A stretch of 64,000 bases of DNA from JBBQXK01 sp038209775 (lineage in GTDB: Bacteria; Pseudomonadota; Alphaproteobacteria; Rhodobacterales; Rhodobacteraceae): positions 1 through 64,000 of the forward strand of contig JBBQXK010000018.1 of assembly GCA_038209775.1 (NCBI GenBank). The letters run 5' to 3'. How positions within the stretch are numbered: position 1 is the first letter of the stretch; each line of letters begins with the position of its first letter. Shown in pieces: positions 35,988 through 45,162 of this stretch. Made by a program: the position numbers and the translations under genes. The notes under the pieces were generated by a model that worked only from the letters and a program-made list of their open reading frames with translations, ran no database searches and was not told the DNA's origin.

Positions 35988-36030
35988 GGGGGCCAGCCCC
36001 CGGACCCCCGGAGTATTGGGGCAAGGTGAA
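35988..36030 (-). repeat. Dispersed intergenic repeat, copy 5
   Basis: On the minus strand: ttcaccttgccccaatactc, then a G/C hairpin (ccgggggtccgggggctggc). It follows the ABM-like gene ending at 36,052, 21 bases after its stop, in sense orientation. Confidence 0.75.
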
Positions 36031-36051
36031 GCGGGGAAGGACAGACAAGGA

Positions 36052-36369
36052 TCAGGGGATTGTGATGTGTTGGACCGATTGGAAGAGTTCGAGGGCGGGG
36101 GGCCCCGCATAAAGGTCACCGTGGCTGCCGGCACCGCGATGCGCCTGGCGAAAGGCCTCGGACTTTGTCCAGCCCACGAACGACGCCTCGCTGTCCCACA
36201 TCGTGTGCGAGGCATAGAGGCGGTGGCCATCCTTCTCGGCCCCCTTCAGCAAATGGAAGCCCACAAACCCCGGAACCTGCGGCAACTGGCTGTCGCGCGC
36301 GGTCCAGATCGCCTCAAACGCGGCCTCTTGCCCGGTTTTCACCTGAAAGCGGTTCATTGTCAGATACAT
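36052..36369 (-). CDS. ABM/IsdG-like small monooxygenase
   Basis: 105 aa. N-terminal strand MYLTMNRFQVKTGQEAAFEAIW, then FVGFHLLKG and LYASHTMWDSEASFVGWTKSEAFRQAH give the ABM fold as found in haem-degrading HmoA/IsdG proteins and related enzymes. A His (SHTMW or AHRG) could be the haem ligand, but the assignment to haem is uncertain. Divergent from pth. Confidence 0.8.
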   Translation of the reverse strand: MYLTMNRFQVKTGQEAAFEAIWTARDSQLPQVPGFVGFHLLKGAEKDGHRLYASHTMWDSEASFVGWTKSEAFRQAHRGAGSHGDLYAGPPALELFQSVQHITIP

Positions 36370-36442
36370 TCCGGCACCCCTTGTCTGGTTCTGCCACAGG
36401 GATCGCGCTAGAAGGGGGGACAGTCAAGGAAGGGCGTGGCGG

Positions 36443-37123
36443 ATGCGGCTTTGGGTGGGTCTGGGCAATCCGGGGGCGGCTTATGCGGGCAACCGGCACA
36501 ACGTGGGGTTCATGGCGCTGGACCGGATCGCCGCCGACCACGGGTTTTCGCCCTGGCGGCGGGGGTTCAAGGGCGAGGTGGCCGAGGGACGGCTGGGGGA
36601 CGCGAAGGTGCTGCTGTTGAAGCCCGGCACCTTCATGAACCTGTCCGGCGAGGCGGTGGGCGAGGCGCTGCGGTTCTGGAAACTGACGCCGGCCGATCTG
36701 ACGGTGTTCCATGACGAGTTGGACCTTGCACCGGCCAAGCTGCGCCTCAAGGACGGTGGCGGGCATGCGGGGCACAACGGTTTACGCTCAATCCATGCGC
36801 ATGTCGGCGACACCTATGCCCGGGTGCGCATCGGCATCGGGCATCCGGGGCACAAGGATGCCGTGGCGGGTTATGTGCTGCATGATTTCGCCAAGGCCGA
36901 TGCGGACTGGCTGGATGCGATGTTGCAGGGGATGTCCGAGGGGGCTGTGGCACTGGCGGCGGGGGACGGGGCGCGGTTTCTGAACGCGGTGGCGCTGCGG
37001 GTGGCACCGCCCCGGTCGTCGACCACGGCGCCGGGCAATACGCCGCCGCGCAAGGCACCGCCCGAGGCTGTTGCAGAGGCCGACATTCCACCGCTGCAGC
37101 GGTTGATCGACCGGTTCAGATAG
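36443..37123 (+). CDS. pth: Peptidyl-tRNA hydrolase
   Basis: Frees tRNA from stalled peptidyl-tRNA. 226 aa, with a tail of about 35 residues beyond the catalytic domain (TTAPGNTPPRKAPPEAVAEAD), common in alphaproteobacteria. LWVGLGNPG with Asn9, catalytic His19 in NRHNVGF, KPGTFMNLSGEAV, HDELDLAP with the conserved Asp, and GGGHAGHNGLRSI are intact. rplY, its frequent neighbour, is not here. Confidence 0.97.
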   Translation: MRLWVGLGNPGAAYAGNRHNVGFMALDRIAADHGFSPWRRGFKGEVAEGRLGDAKVLLLKPGTFMNLSGEAVGEALRFWKLTPADLTVFHDELDLAPAKLRLKDGGGHAGHNGLRSIHAHVGDTYARVRIGIGHPGHKDAVAGYVLHDFAKADADWLDAMLQGMSEGAVALAAGDGARFLNAVALRVAPPRSSTTAPGNTPPRKAPPEAVAEADIPPLQRLIDRFR

Positions 37124-37221
37124 ACGCAGGCGCGCATTCGCCGGTTGATCGCGGCGGCCGCCTGTCGGATACCTGACCAGTCGCAATACCCGGCATGGGG
37201 CGATCCGGCAAAGGACAGGGC

Positions 37222-37590
37222 ATGATGGAACCTTCGGTCAACGTCTTGGGCGAACCTCTTGCACAATGCTCGACAGCGCCCCTGACCGGGTTCTTCCGCA
37301 ATGGCTGTTGCGACACCGGCCCCGCTGACCGGGGCCAGCACACCGTCTGTGCCCTGATGACGCCCGAGTTTCTGGCGCTGTCGAAATACCTTGGCAACGA
37401 CCTGTCCACCCCCCGCCCCGAATACGGCTTTGCCGGTCTGAAACCCGGCGACCGCTGGTGCCTTTGCGCCGCCCGGTTCCTGCAGGCGCATGATGAGGGG
37501 GCAGCACCGCAGGTGCGGCTGGCCGCGACCCACATCCGCACGCTGGATGTGGTGCCGCTGGAGGTGCTGCGGCTGTACGCGGTCGATTGA
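37222..37590 (+). CDS. DUF2237-family protein
   Basis: 122 aa. The family core GFFRNGCCDTGPADRGQHTVCA, MTPEFLALSKYLGNDLSTP and GLKPGDRWCLCA is present, with three conserved Cys in CC and VC and a DxGxH motif that could bind metal (inference). Function unknown. ATG at 37222 follows aaaggacagggc. Convergent with the AsmA gene (6-base gap). Confidence 0.88.
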   Translation: MMEPSVNVLGEPLAQCSTAPLTGFFRNGCCDTGPADRGQHTVCALMTPEFLALSKYLGNDLSTPRPEYGFAGLKPGDRWCLCAARFLQAHDEGAAPQVRLAATHIRTLDVVPLEVLRLYAVD

Positions 37591-37596
37591 CGCCGC

Positions 37597-39600
37597 CTAG
37601 TCGCCCAAGAGGTTCTGCAACACCCGCTGCGTCTCGGCGTCCAGCGCCTCGGCGGCGCGGCGTCTGGCGGCGTCTTCCAGGCTTTCGCCGTCTTGCCGCA
37701 CGACGCCCAGTTCTTCGGCGGCCTTGGCCTCCAGATCGGCCCGGGCCTTTGCCTCGATCTCTTTCGCGCGTGCCTCCAGCTTGGCCCGCTCATCCGCCAG
37801 TTCCTGATCGGCCAGCGCCTTGAGGTCCAGCGCAAAGCGTGGCGCGCTCCATGGGCCGGTGATCTTCAGGGGCACCCGGACACCGCCTGTACCATCGGCC
37901 TGCGTCAGCGCGGTCGGCACCAGGCGATAGTCGATGACCTGCGCCCCCAACCCCAGCGTGCCCTTGCCAGTGGCCGTGACATAGGGGGCCTTCAGCGCCA
38001 GATCGTCGTTCGACAGCACCCCCCCGGCCATGGTGAAACTGCCCGTCACCCCGTCAAATATCGTCTTCTGCCCCTCGCCCACAAAACCCGGGTCCAGCGT
38101 GCGCAGCATGCCCAACAGATCGAACCCCCGCAATTCGCCCTTGCCAAGCGCCAGCCGGCCCTCACCCTGCAGGCTGGCCATGATCGCCGCGACCGAATTG
38201 CCGACGCCCAGGAATTTCAGCCGCAGATCGCCGGTGCCGATCAGCCGGTCATAGCCCGCCACGTCGGTCAGCAGGGGCTGCATCTGCATCCCCCCCATCG
38301 TCAGGTCACCGCCCACCGACAAACCGCCCCGCCCGTTCACCACGAACTCACCGCCGATACTGCCGCCATAGACCTGCATCTCGCGCACCTCGACCACGGC
38401 GCGGGCACGGTCGACCGTTACCATCAGACGTGTGCGCCCCAGTGTTGCGGCCCCCAGTGCCAGACTGTCAGCCCGCAATGCGATCTCGGCGTCGATCACC
38501 CCAAGTGCGCCCACGTCGACCGGCGCGCGTGACCAGCCCGCATCCTGCGGTGACGCACCCGTGGCCCCGCCACCCTCGCCCACCCCCGGCACCACAAGCG
38601 CCCCCGCATCCAGTTGTGCCGAGATGCGCGGGCGCGGCCCGTCGAACGCCACATCCGCCGCCACGGTCAGGCTGTTGCCGTCCAGCGTCAGCGCGCCCTG
38701 CCGCAGGTGCAGCGTCCCCGCAGGCGCCAGCGTCACCTTGCCCGACAACGTCCGCGTGCCGCGCCCCAGCCCCTCGGGCAGGTCGGGCACCGCCGATCCC
38801 GTCAGGGCGGCAAGCGCGCGCAGGTCCGACAGGTCGGCGCGCAGGTCGCCCTCGGCCACGGCGGGCGTCAGCCCCAGACGGCCCGTGAAATCCAGCGACG
38901 ACCCGCCCGCCGCCAGCGCCACCTCGGCCGCCACCACCCGGCCCGCCACCGCTGCCGCAAGATTGTCCGCCGTGGCCGTCAGGCTGACCGGCTGGTCACC
39001 CAGCATCGCCTTGGCGGTCACGGTCACCGGCCCGTCGAACGCGGGCACTGCCAGTTCCCCCTCGATCCCGCCGATCTCGGTGCGCCGCCCGGTCGCGTGG
39101 TCGATGTACAAAACCCGCCCCCCGGTCAGCACAGCCCGGTCCAGCGTGAACGCCGTTGCCCCGGGCCCGGCAGACGCGGCCGACCCTGCACCGCCGTCAT
39201 CCACCCCCCCGAACGACCAGTTCGCCACCCCATCCTCGGCCCGCTCCAGGATCAGGGTCAGCCCATCCGCCTCCAGCCCGGTGATCCGCAGATCACCGCC
39301 GAACAGCGTGGCCATTTCCACCGATACCGCCATCTCGTCGGCCACCAGCATCGGCCCCTCGGTCGACCAACCGGCATTGGCCACCGTAACCCCGGTCATC
39401 CGCACACCCAGAACCGGCCAGACCGACGCCCGCACCGACCCGCTGATGGTCAGCGCACGACCGGTCATGCGGGTGAACTCGGCAGCGGCAAGGCTGGCGA
39501 TACGGTCGGTCGGCACCATCACGATCAGGCCAAGCACCAGCAAGGCCACCACCACGACCGCCGACACCAGCCCCACGATCCAGCGCATCAGTGCCCCCAT
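37597..39600 (-). CDS. AsmA-family inner-membrane-anchored protein
   Basis: 667 aa. One N-terminal membrane helix (residues about 5-28, VGLVSAVVVVALLVLGLIVM), then a long periplasmic beta-rich region with the AsmA pattern (RMTGRALTISGSV, NWSFGGVDDGG, the C-terminal GKGTLGLGAQVIDYRLVPTAL). The end (residues about 610-667) is a charged coiled-coil-like helix rich in Glu, Lys and Ala. AsmA-like proteins act in lipid transport between membranes or in outer-membrane assembly. ATG at 39600 or 39588 could both be used; the second has ggggg upstream. Confidence 0.88.
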   Translation of the reverse strand: MGALMRWIVGLVSAVVVVALLVLGLIVMVPTDRIASLAAAEFTRMTGRALTISGSVRASVWPVLGVRMTGVTVANAGWSTEGPMLVADEMAVSVEMATLFGGDLRITGLEADGLTLILERAEDGVANWSFGGVDDGGAGSAASAGPGATAFTLDRAVLTGGRVLYIDHATGRRTEIGGIEGELAVPAFDGPVTVTAKAMLGDQPVSLTATADNLAAAVAGRVVAAEVALAAGGSSLDFTGRLGLTPAVAEGDLRADLSDLRALAALTGSAVPDLPEGLGRGTRTLSGKVTLAPAGTLHLRQGALTLDGNSLTVAADVAFDGPRPRISAQLDAGALVVPGVGEGGGATGASPQDAGWSRAPVDVGALGVIDAEIALRADSLALGAATLGRTRLMVTVDRARAVVEVREMQVYGGSIGGEFVVNGRGGLSVGGDLTMGGMQMQPLLTDVAGYDRLIGTGDLRLKFLGVGNSVAAIMASLQGEGRLALGKGELRGFDLLGMLRTLDPGFVGEGQKTIFDGVTGSFTMAGGVLSNDDLALKAPYVTATGKGTLGLGAQVIDYRLVPTALTQADGTGGVRVPLKITGPWSAPRFALDLKALADQELADERAKLEARAKEIEAKARADLEAKAAEELGVVRQDGESLEDAARRRAAEALDAETQRVLQNLLGD

Positions 39601-39680
39601 GCTTGGTGGTACAACACTAGTCCGCTTCTACCCCTTGCGGCAAGGGTCGCCCCCCGCCCCCCGCATCAATCCGCCGACCC

Positions 39681-40709
39681 CTAGTTGACGCTGACCGGGC
39701 GTGACCGGAACCGCGCGACCGTCTCGCGTTCCGCCCGTTTGCACAAGGCGGGCGGCAGGCCACGGTCGATCAGGTCCATGTCGGCCAGAACCATCTCGCC
39801 CATCTGCCTGAACGCCACATCCAGCGCCCCCGCCCGGTGCGCCGACATCAGGAACCCCGGCAGCGACCGCACCGGGTGCCCCAGAGGCAGCGGTTCCTCG
39901 GGGAACACATCCGACGCGGCCACGATATGCCCGCTTGCCACCGCCGCCATCAACGCCGGAAAATCCACCACATCGGCGCGCGACAACAGGATGAACGCCG
40001 CCCCCTTCCGCATCGACGCAAACGCCGCCTCGCCCAGAAACCCCCGGTTCTCAGACGTCACCGCCGCCGTCACGAACACCACATCCGAATGCGCCATCAC
40101 CGTGGCCAGCGACGCCGCCTCGGCCCCCGCCTCGGCAATCCGCTGTGCGGGCAGCCACGGGTCATGAACCGCCAACCGCACCCGGAACCCCGCCAGCACC
40201 CGCGCCATCGCACGCCCCAGATCGCCGAACCCCACGATCCCCACCTGCGCCCCCGACAGCATCCGCGCCGCCGCGTTTCCCGCGCCGCCCCAGACCTCGC
40301 GCCCCGCACGGAAATCGGCATCGGCGTGGTGAATGCCGCGCAACAGCGACAACGCGAACCCCAGCCCGATCTCCGCCACCGGCCCCGCAAACACCGCCCC
40401 CGTCGTCACCACATGGATGCCGCGCTGAAACGCCTGCGCGTAGGGCATGTTGTCCAAAAGGTTGCTCTCCACATTGAAGATACAGCGCAACCCCCCCATC
40501 CGCGCCAGCGTCCCCTCACTCAGCGGCGGCTGCCCGATGATGTGGCGCACCTCGGCCAGAGTGGCATCCGGCAGCCCCGCCAAAGCGTCGTCCGTGGTCT
40601 CGACCACCCGGTAGCGGGCATGCAGTTCCGCCAGCCGCTCTGGCGCCAGGATAAGCGGCAAGGTCCGGGGCAGCGGGCAGGACAGGATCAGGGGGCGCGG
40701 ATCGGGCAT
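39681..40709 (-). CDS. D-isomer-specific 2-hydroxyacid dehydrogenase
   Basis: 342 aa. NAD-binding motif VGIVGFGDLGRAMARVL, and the three catalytic positions: Arg in LLSRADVVDF, Glu in FPEEPLPLGHP, His in SAHRAGA. An unusual Ala replaces the common Gly after the Arg (SRAD for SRGD). The substrate is unknown: phosphoglycerate, glyoxylate and phosphonate dehydrogenases share the fold. ATG at 40709 is the start of the family domain. Confidence 0.88.
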   Translation of the reverse strand: MPDPRPLILSCPLPRTLPLILAPERLAELHARYRVVETTDDALAGLPDATLAEVRHIIGQPPLSEGTLARMGGLRCIFNVESNLLDNMPYAQAFQRGIHVVTTGAVFAGPVAEIGLGFALSLLRGIHHADADFRAGREVWGGAGNAAARMLSGAQVGIVGFGDLGRAMARVLAGFRVRLAVHDPWLPAQRIAEAGAEAASLATVMAHSDVVFVTAAVTSENRGFLGEAAFASMRKGAAFILLSRADVVDFPALMAAVASGHIVAASDVFPEEPLPLGHPVRSLPGFLMSAHRAGALDVAFRQMGEMVLADMDLIDRGLPPALCKRAERETVARFRSRPVSVN

Positions 40710-41175
40710 GGGGGCCTCGCAGGGTTGAAGGGGTGGCAGGATCGGGGACATACACGCGGGTGCCAAGAAACCGAGGGTGTGCCGATACCCCCCTTTGGCA
40801 ACCGCCACCGTTGATGTTCCTGCCATGGCGCGCAAGTCCCTGTTGCGCACGACGACCACCGAACCATCGCGCATGGGCTTGGCGGTCTGGCGAAACCCGT
40901 CCGATGACCCAACACCCTGATTCGCCCGCCATGGTTAACGCCACCCGCAACCGCCGCGCGTGCATACGGGGTGTGCATCGGTTGTGCATCGGTTGCAGAT
41001 ACCCCCAAAACTCCGACTCCCACAGGTAAATCCAGCGTCCGCAAAGGTTTGGCTTTCCACAGGGCGGCGCCAGTCCCGTCACAAAAGGAATTGCCTGCCC
41101 CCCCTCGCTGCCCCTAGGCTGCACAACAGAAAAACCGCTGGCCGCCGGAACGGCCCGCTTTCAGGGAGACTGCCC
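40710..41175. promoter_or_regulatory. 466-base divergent intergenic region with 11-bp direct repeats
   Basis: No convincing gene. GTGCATCGGTT occurs twice in tandem (40,973-40,983 and 40,984-40,994), preceded by the related GTGCATACGGG at 40,960-40,970, two bases out of phase, and followed by gcagatacccccaaa. A similar gccgataccccc lies at 40,781-40,792. These are candidate operators for the ABC operon starting at 41,176 or for the divergent dehydrogenase. Several short frames cross the region but lack ribosome sites and recognisable protein character. Confidence 0.55.
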
Positions 41176-42336
41176 ATGTCCATCCTCCGCCTTCTTGGCA
41201 CCACCACCCTTGCCGTTACCCTTGGCCTTAGCCCCGCCCTGGCCCAGATCACCGCCATAGGGGCCGGTGAGGGCCAGGTGAACATCGTCGCCTGGGCCGG
41301 TTACATCGAACGCGGCGAGACGGACAAGGCGTTCGACTGGGTCACGAAATTCGAGGCTGCCTCGGGCTGCAAGGTCAACGTCAAGACCGCCAACACCAGT
41401 GACGAGATGGTGGCCCTGATGAACGAGGGCGGGTTTGACCTTGTCACCGCCTCGGGCGACGCCTCGCTTCGACTGATCGCGGGCAAGCGGGTGCAGCCGG
41501 TCAACGTCGATCTGATCCCGTCATGGTCAACGGTGGACGACCGGCTGAAGAATGCAAGCTGGCACACCGTGGATGGCGTCCACTACGGCACCCCCTACAT
41601 GTGGGGGCCGAACGTGCTGATGTACAATACAGAGGTGTTCAAGGACGCCCCCCCCACATCCTGGAACGTGGTGTTCGAGGAAATGAACCTGCCGGACGGT
41701 GCCACCAACAAGGGCCGCGTGCAGGCCTATGACGGCCCGATCCACATCGCCGACGCCGCCCAGTACCTGATGTTCCACAAGCCGGAACTCGGCATCACCT
41801 CGCCCTACGAGCTGAACGATGACCAGTACAAGGCCGCCCTCGACCTTCTGCGCGTGCAGCGCACGCTGACCTCGCGCTACTGGCACGACGCCTTCATCCA
41901 GATGGACGACTTCAAGAACGAAGGGATGGCGGCCTCGGGCACCTGGCCCTTCCAGGTGAACCTCTTGCAGGCCGACAAGGTGCCGGTGGCATCGGTGATC
42001 CCGCAGGAAGGGGCCACCGGCTGGGCCGACACCACGATGATGCATGTCGATGCCGCCAACCCCAACTGCGCCTACATGTGGATGGAACATTCGCTGGCGT
42101 CCAACCTGCAGGCTGACCTGTCGGTGTGGTTCGGTGCCAACCCGGCGGTTCCCGCCGCCTGTACCGACGGGCGCGGCCTGCAGACAGCGGAAGGCTGCAC
42201 CAAGAACGGCCTCGATGATTTCGAGAAGATCAAGTTCTGGACCACCCCCGTCGCCAACTGTTCGCAGGGCGAAGGCAAGTGCGTGCCCTACTACCGTTGG
42301 GTGTCGGACTACATCGGCGTGATCGGCGGGCGCTGA
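41176..42336 (+). CDS. Polyamine-type ABC transporter, periplasmic binding protein
   Basis: 386 aa. Signal peptide residues 1-23 (LGTTTLAVTLGLSPALA). The mature protein has the PotD/PotF layout: GQVNIVAWAGYIERG, FDLVTASGDASLRLIAG, GTPYMWGPNVLMYNTEVF. Aromatic and acidic residues (Trp in AWAGY, Asp in ASGD, Trp in YMWG) are placed as polyamine ligands in the family. Spermidine/putrescine is the likely ligand class; exact ligand unknown. cagggagactgccc precedes ATG. First gene of a four-gene operon. Confidence 0.9.
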   Translation: MSILRLLGTTTLAVTLGLSPALAQITAIGAGEGQVNIVAWAGYIERGETDKAFDWVTKFEAASGCKVNVKTANTSDEMVALMNEGGFDLVTASGDASLRLIAGKRVQPVNVDLIPSWSTVDDRLKNASWHTVDGVHYGTPYMWGPNVLMYNTEVFKDAPPTSWNVVFEEMNLPDGATNKGRVQAYDGPIHIADAAQYLMFHKPELGITSPYELNDDQYKAALDLLRVQRTLTSRYWHDAFIQMDDFKNEGMAASGTWPFQVNLLQADKVPVASVIPQEGATGWADTTMMHVDAANPNCAYMWMEHSLASNLQADLSVWFGANPAVPAACTDGRGLQTAEGCTKNGLDDFEKIKFWTTPVANCSQGEGKCVPYYRWVSDYIGVIGGR

Positions 42337-42345
42337 CGGATCAGC

Positions 42346-42378
42346 CTGTAGGGTGCGCTAAGACTGCGCACCCTACAG
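42346..42378 (+). repeat. Perfect 13-bp hairpin between binding-protein and ATPase genes
   Basis: CTGTAGGGTGCGC, a 7-base loop, then GCGCACCCTACAG. It lies 10 bases after the stop of the binding-protein gene and 14 before the ATPase start. Intercistronic hairpins in this position usually stabilise the upstream mRNA, giving more binding protein than transporter. The GTAGGGTGCG motif has the look of a widespread REP-like element; copies elsewhere in this window were not seen. Confidence 0.75.
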
Positions 42379-42391
42379 GGCGCACCTCACC

Positions 42392-43378
42392 ATGACCCCC
42401 GCCGTCGAATTCTCCAATGTCACCCGCCACTTCGGCCCCGTGAAGGCGGTTGATGGCGTCAGCCTGACCATCGCCGAGGGGTCGTTCTTTGCCATGCTCG
42501 GGCCGTCCGGGTCGGGCAAGACCACCTGCCTGCGCCTGATCTCGGGGTTTGAAAAACCCACCGCCGGGCAGGTGCGCATCTTCGGTCAGGACGTGTCCGA
42601 CACGCCGCCGCACCTGCGCAACGTCAATACCGTGTTCCAGGATTACGCCCTGTTTCCGCACATGAACGTGCGCGACAACGTGGCCTACGGGCTGATGGTC
42701 AAGGGCATGGCCAAGGCCCCCCGCCACACCCGTGCCGAGGAAATGCTGGCCCTGGTCAAGCTTGACGGCTACGGCGACCGCAAGCCCGGACAATTGTCGG
42801 GCGGTCAGCGTCAGCGTGTGGCGCTCGCCCGTGCCTTGGTCAACGAACCCCGGGTCCTGTTGCTGGACGAACCCCTTGGCGCGCTGGACCTGAAACTGCG
42901 CGAAGCGATGCAGGAGGAACTGAAGGCCCTGCAGCAACGCCTTGGGATCACGTTCGTTTTCGTCACCCATGACCAGGGTGAGGCGCTGTCGATGGCCGAC
43001 AGCCTTGCGGTGTTCAACGAAGGCCGCATCGTGCAGATCGGCAAACCGTCCGAAATCTACGAACGCCCCGCCACCCGCTTTGTGGCCGATTTCGTGGGTT
43101 CGTCCAATGTGCTGTCGCCCGAGGTTGCACAGCGTTTCGGTGCCGCCCCCCGTTGGTCATCGCTGCGCCCCGAGGCGATCCGGCTGGCCGCGTCAGGCGT
43201 CCCCGGCATCGCAGGACCCGCGCGGTATCTGGGTGCCGGCACCCGCCTGTCGGTCGATGTCGGCACCGACCGGCTGACCGTCCACCTGCCCCCCGGCACC
43301 CCGGTTCCCGCCCCCGGCATCCCGGTGTCTCTGGACGTGAGCGCCGCAGCGCTTCACCCCATGGAGGGCGAGGCATGA
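42392..43378 (+). CDS. Polyamine-type ABC transporter, ATP-binding protein
   Basis: 328 aa. Walker A GPSGSGKTT (residues about 37-45), Q-loop in NTVFQDYALFPHM, signature LSGGQRQRVALARAL, Walker B RVLLLDEPLGALD, and switch His in FVTHDQGEA. The C-terminal part (about 235-328) is a TOBE domain. Of the PotA type. Cytoplasmic, paired with the two permeases downstream. Confidence 0.94.
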   Translation: MTPAVEFSNVTRHFGPVKAVDGVSLTIAEGSFFAMLGPSGSGKTTCLRLISGFEKPTAGQVRIFGQDVSDTPPHLRNVNTVFQDYALFPHMNVRDNVAYGLMVKGMAKAPRHTRAEEMLALVKLDGYGDRKPGQLSGGQRQRVALARALVNEPRVLLLDEPLGALDLKLREAMQEELKALQQRLGITFVFVTHDQGEALSMADSLAVFNEGRIVQIGKPSEIYERPATRFVADFVGSSNVLSPEVAQRFGAAPRWSSLRPEAIRLAASGVPGIAGPARYLGAGTRLSVDVGTDRLTVHLPPGTPVPAPGIPVSLDVSAAALHPMEGEA

Positions 43379-43430
43379 GCGGCAACTGTCGCAGGGGGGC
43401 GCCGCCCGCAGGCAAGGCTTGGGCCGTCCG

Positions 43431-44366
43431 ATGACCCAAGCGGTATTCCCCGCGCGCGGTGCCGCCGACCGGCTGACGGGGCTGTTCTGGCGCAGGCCCA
43501 ACCTCTTGTTGTGGCTGATGATTACACCACCGCTGGTCTGGCTGGGGCTGGTCTATCTGGGGTCGCTGGCCGCTCTTCTGGTGCAGTCGTTCTATTCCAT
43601 CGACGAGTTTTCGGGCCTCGTCGTGCCGGAATTCACGCTCAAGACCTATGCCGAATTGCTGCGGCCGGCGAACTTTGACATCATCCTGCGCACGCTTGTC
43701 ATGTCGGCCACAGTGACGCTTGGCTGTGCGGTCATCGCCTTTCCCATCGCCTATTACGCCGCCCGCCATGCGAAGGGGCGATGGAAGGCGGTGTTCTACC
43801 TCGGCGTCATGCTGCCCTTGTGGTCCAGCTATCTGGTCAAGGTCTATGCCTGGAAACTCATCCTGGCGAAGGAGGGCATCGTCACCTGGGCCTCGGACGG
43901 CATCGGCGCGGGGTTCGTGCTGAACGCGGTACTGGCGATCCCGGGGATCGGGGGAAACTCGCTGTCCACCTCGCCTTTGGGGACTTGGATGGTGTTCGTC
44001 TATGTCTGGCTGCCCTACATGATCCTGCCGATGCAGGCGTCGCTGGAGCGGGTGCCGACCTCGATGCTGGAGGCGTCTGCCGACCTTGGTGCGGCCCCGT
44101 CGCGTACGTTCCGGTCGGTGATCCTGCCCTTGGCCATGCCGGGGGTGATCGCGGGATCGATCTTTACCTTTTCCCTGACCATGGGCGACTATATCATTCC
44201 CCAGATAATCGGCACTTCGGCGCGGTTCATCGGGCAGGCGGTATATCAGTTGCAGGGAACCGCCGGAAACCTGCCGCTTGCCGCTGCCTTTGCCGTGGTG
44301 CCGATTGCGATCATGATGGTGTATCTGTGGCTGGCCAAACGGGCGGGGGCGTTCGATGCACTCTGA
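43431..44366 (+). CDS. Polyamine-type ABC transporter, permease (PotB-like)
   Basis: 311 aa with six or more membrane helices. The EAA loop (SMLEASADLGAAPSRTFRSVILPLAMPG) that docks to the ATPase is clear at about 225-252. ATG at 43431; an in-frame TTG at 43,419 is possible. The 3' end overlaps the next permease gene by 11 bases. Confidence 0.92.
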   Translation: MTQAVFPARGAADRLTGLFWRRPNLLLWLMITPPLVWLGLVYLGSLAALLVQSFYSIDEFSGLVVPEFTLKTYAELLRPANFDIILRTLVMSATVTLGCAVIAFPIAYYAARHAKGRWKAVFYLGVMLPLWSSYLVKVYAWKLILAKEGIVTWASDGIGAGFVLNAVLAIPGIGGNSLSTSPLGTWMVFVYVWLPYMILPMQASLERVPTSMLEASADLGAAPSRTFRSVILPLAMPGVIAGSIFTFSLTMGDYIIPQIIGTSARFIGQAVYQLQGTAGNLPLAAAFAVVPIAIMMVYLWLAKRAGAFDAL

Positions 44367-45162
44367 CCGGGCGTCCTGGGGATTGCGGATCGGGGCCGTC
44401 CTGGGCCTGATGTTTCTGCACCTGCCGATCCTTCTGATCTTCCTCTATGCCTTCACCACCGAAGAGCGAAGCTATCAGTTTCCGCCCCCCGGCCTGACCA
44501 CGAAATGGTTCGGCGTGGCCTGGGGCCGGGCCGATATCTGGCCGCCCCTGATCCTGTCGCTGCAGGTGGCCGCCATCGCCACCGCCCTTGCCATGGTGCT
44601 GGGCACGCTGGTGGCCGCCGCCATGGCGCGGGTGCGGTTCTTTGGGCGCGAACAGATCAGCCTGTTGATAATATTGCCGATTGCCCTGCCCGGCGTCATC
44701 ACTGGCATGTCGCTGCGGTCGGCCTTTGCCATCGCGGATATCCCGTTTTCCACCTGGACCATCGTTCTGGGCCACGCGACGTTCTGCATCGTCATCGTCT
44801 ACAACAACGCCGTCGCCCGGTTCCGCAGGCTTTCTGGGGGGGTGCTGGAAGCGTCGGCAGACCTTGGAGCGAACGCCTTCCAGACGTTCCGCCATGTCCT
44901 CTTGCCCAACCTTGGCTCAGCACTTCTGGCCGGGGGGATGCTGGCCTTTGCGCTGTCGTTCGACGAGGTGATCGTGACCACCTTTACCGCAGGCCAGCAA
45001 TCGACGCTGCCGATATGGATGCTGAACGAACTGGTCCGGCCAAGGCAGAGGCCGGTCACCAACGTGGTCGCCATGGTGGTCTTTGCCGCGACGTTCTTGC
45101 CGATCCTCGCCGCCTACTACTTGACGCGTGGGGGAAGCGAGACGGCGGGCGGTGGCAAGTAG
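44356..45162 (+). CDS. Polyamine-type ABC transporter, permease (PotC-like)
   Basis: 268 aa with six likely membrane helices and the EAA loop (VLEASADLGANAFQTFRHVLLPNLGSAL, as segments, at about 165-190). Second half of the heterodimeric permease. The stop (tag, 45,160-45,162) directly abuts the malate synthase stop on the other strand, leaving no intergenic base. Confidence 0.92.
   Translation: MHSDRASWGLRIGAVLGLMFLHLPILLIFLYAFTTEERSYQFPPPGLTTKWFGVAWGRADIWPPLILSLQVAAIATALAMVLGTLVAAAMARVRFFGREQISLLIILPIALPGVITGMSLRSAFAIADIPFSTWTIVLGHATFCIVIVYNNAVARFRRLSGGVLEASADLGANAFQTFRHVLLPNLGSALLAGGMLAFALSFDEVIVTTFTAGQQSTLPIWMLNELVRPRQRPVTNVVAMVVFAATFLPILAAYYLTRGGSETAGGGK

Noticed and set aside
38432..39688. 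Long plus-strand open frame (418 codons) opposite the AsmA gene
   Set aside because: Antisense frame kept open by high GC; Ser/Pro/Arg/Thr-rich, no recognisable domain, no ribosome site.
40733..41029. Possible 98-residue protein in the gap before the ABC operon
   Set aside because: No ribosome site, Arg/Cys/Pro-rich composition, and it crosses the direct repeats; treated as non-coding.
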